Made by a program: the position numbers and the translations under genes. The notes beneath the pieces were generated by a model. That model saw only the letters and a program-made list of their open reading frames with translations. It did not search any database and was not told the DNA's origin. A stretch of 13,902 nucleotides of DNA from CBDVAK01 sp965371945 (GTDB taxonomy: Bacteria > Pseudomonadota > Gammaproteobacteria > Competibacterales > JAHEDQ01). The stretch covers positions 1 through 13,902 of the forward strand of contig CBDVAK010000067.1 of NCBI GenBank assembly GCA_965371945.1, read 5' to 3'. Position 1 is the stretch's first letter; each line of letters starts with the position of its first letter. Shown one piece after another: positions 13,852-13,902 of the stretch.

Positions 13852-13902
13852 TACCCCATTGCCGCCAGTTCCGCCATCCTTCTGGCAAGATTGGCGCGGG
13901 CG
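13848..13902 (-). CDS. partial C-terminal coding fragment ending in the fold-back element
   Basis: On the minus strand an open frame enters from the right edge and reads ARANLARRMAELAAMGY before a TAG stop at 13850-13848, which lies in the CTAG at the element's edge. The Ala/Leu/Arg-rich, helix-like composition and high third-position GC fit coding sequence. If CTAG is a target duplication, a TAG in this frame existed before insertion, so the original stop may be native; otherwise the gene was truncated. It is too short to identify. It could belong with the SGNH-like gene downstream, now separated from it by the element. Confidence 0.35.
   Translation of the reverse strand, partial: ARANLARRMAELAAMGY

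Overview
This 13.9 kb window is GC-rich and densely coded, and looks like an ordinary chromosomal segment of a gammaproteobacterium. The best-recognised proteins (Dtd, ferrochelatase HemH, YfbR) all resemble their Escherichia coli counterparts closely. The high GC, the six-helix class III adenylate cyclase and the mix of neighbours would suit a Chromatiales-like lineage, but the exact taxon is inference. There are no rRNA, tRNA or CRISPR signals and no phage genes.

Left part (1-7155): the last 36 codons of an unrecognised plus-strand gene converge on a minus-strand block. Read in its own direction the block is hemH (ferrochelatase), an RND periplasmic adaptor, an RND inner-membrane pump, an LHPP-type HAD phosphatase, a doubtful 64-codon frame, and dtd (D-aminoacyl-tRNA deacylase). 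The hemH stop and adaptor start share GTGA, and adaptor and pump are 14 bp apart, so the last step of haem synthesis appears co-translated with a tripartite efflux pump. No outer-membrane TolC-type partner is present.

Middle (7156-11163): a divergent intergenic region separates hemH from a plus-strand six-helix class III adenylate cyclase. The cyclase tail overlaps by 26 bp the end of a minus-strand group, DUF302 protein - GT9 glycosyltransferase - yfbR (5'-deoxynucleotidase), spaced 52 and 30 bp apart and probably one operon.

Right part (11164-13902): an amidase-signature hydrolase is divergent from the DUF302 gene and convergent with a membrane-anchored SGNH-like protein of unknown function. 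Upstream of that gene lies a 167-bp fold-back element with perfect 22-bp inverted ends that include CTAG at both edges, plus nested internal palindromes and no gene. It looks like a MITE, a non-autonomous transposon relic. Its right end supplies the stop codon of a partial minus-strand frame running off the window.

Most genes here are housekeeping or common accessory families. The items most worth a second look are the hemH/RND coupling, the fold-back element and the altered purine-recognition positions of the cyclase. I do not see a clear-cut novel defence or mobile system.
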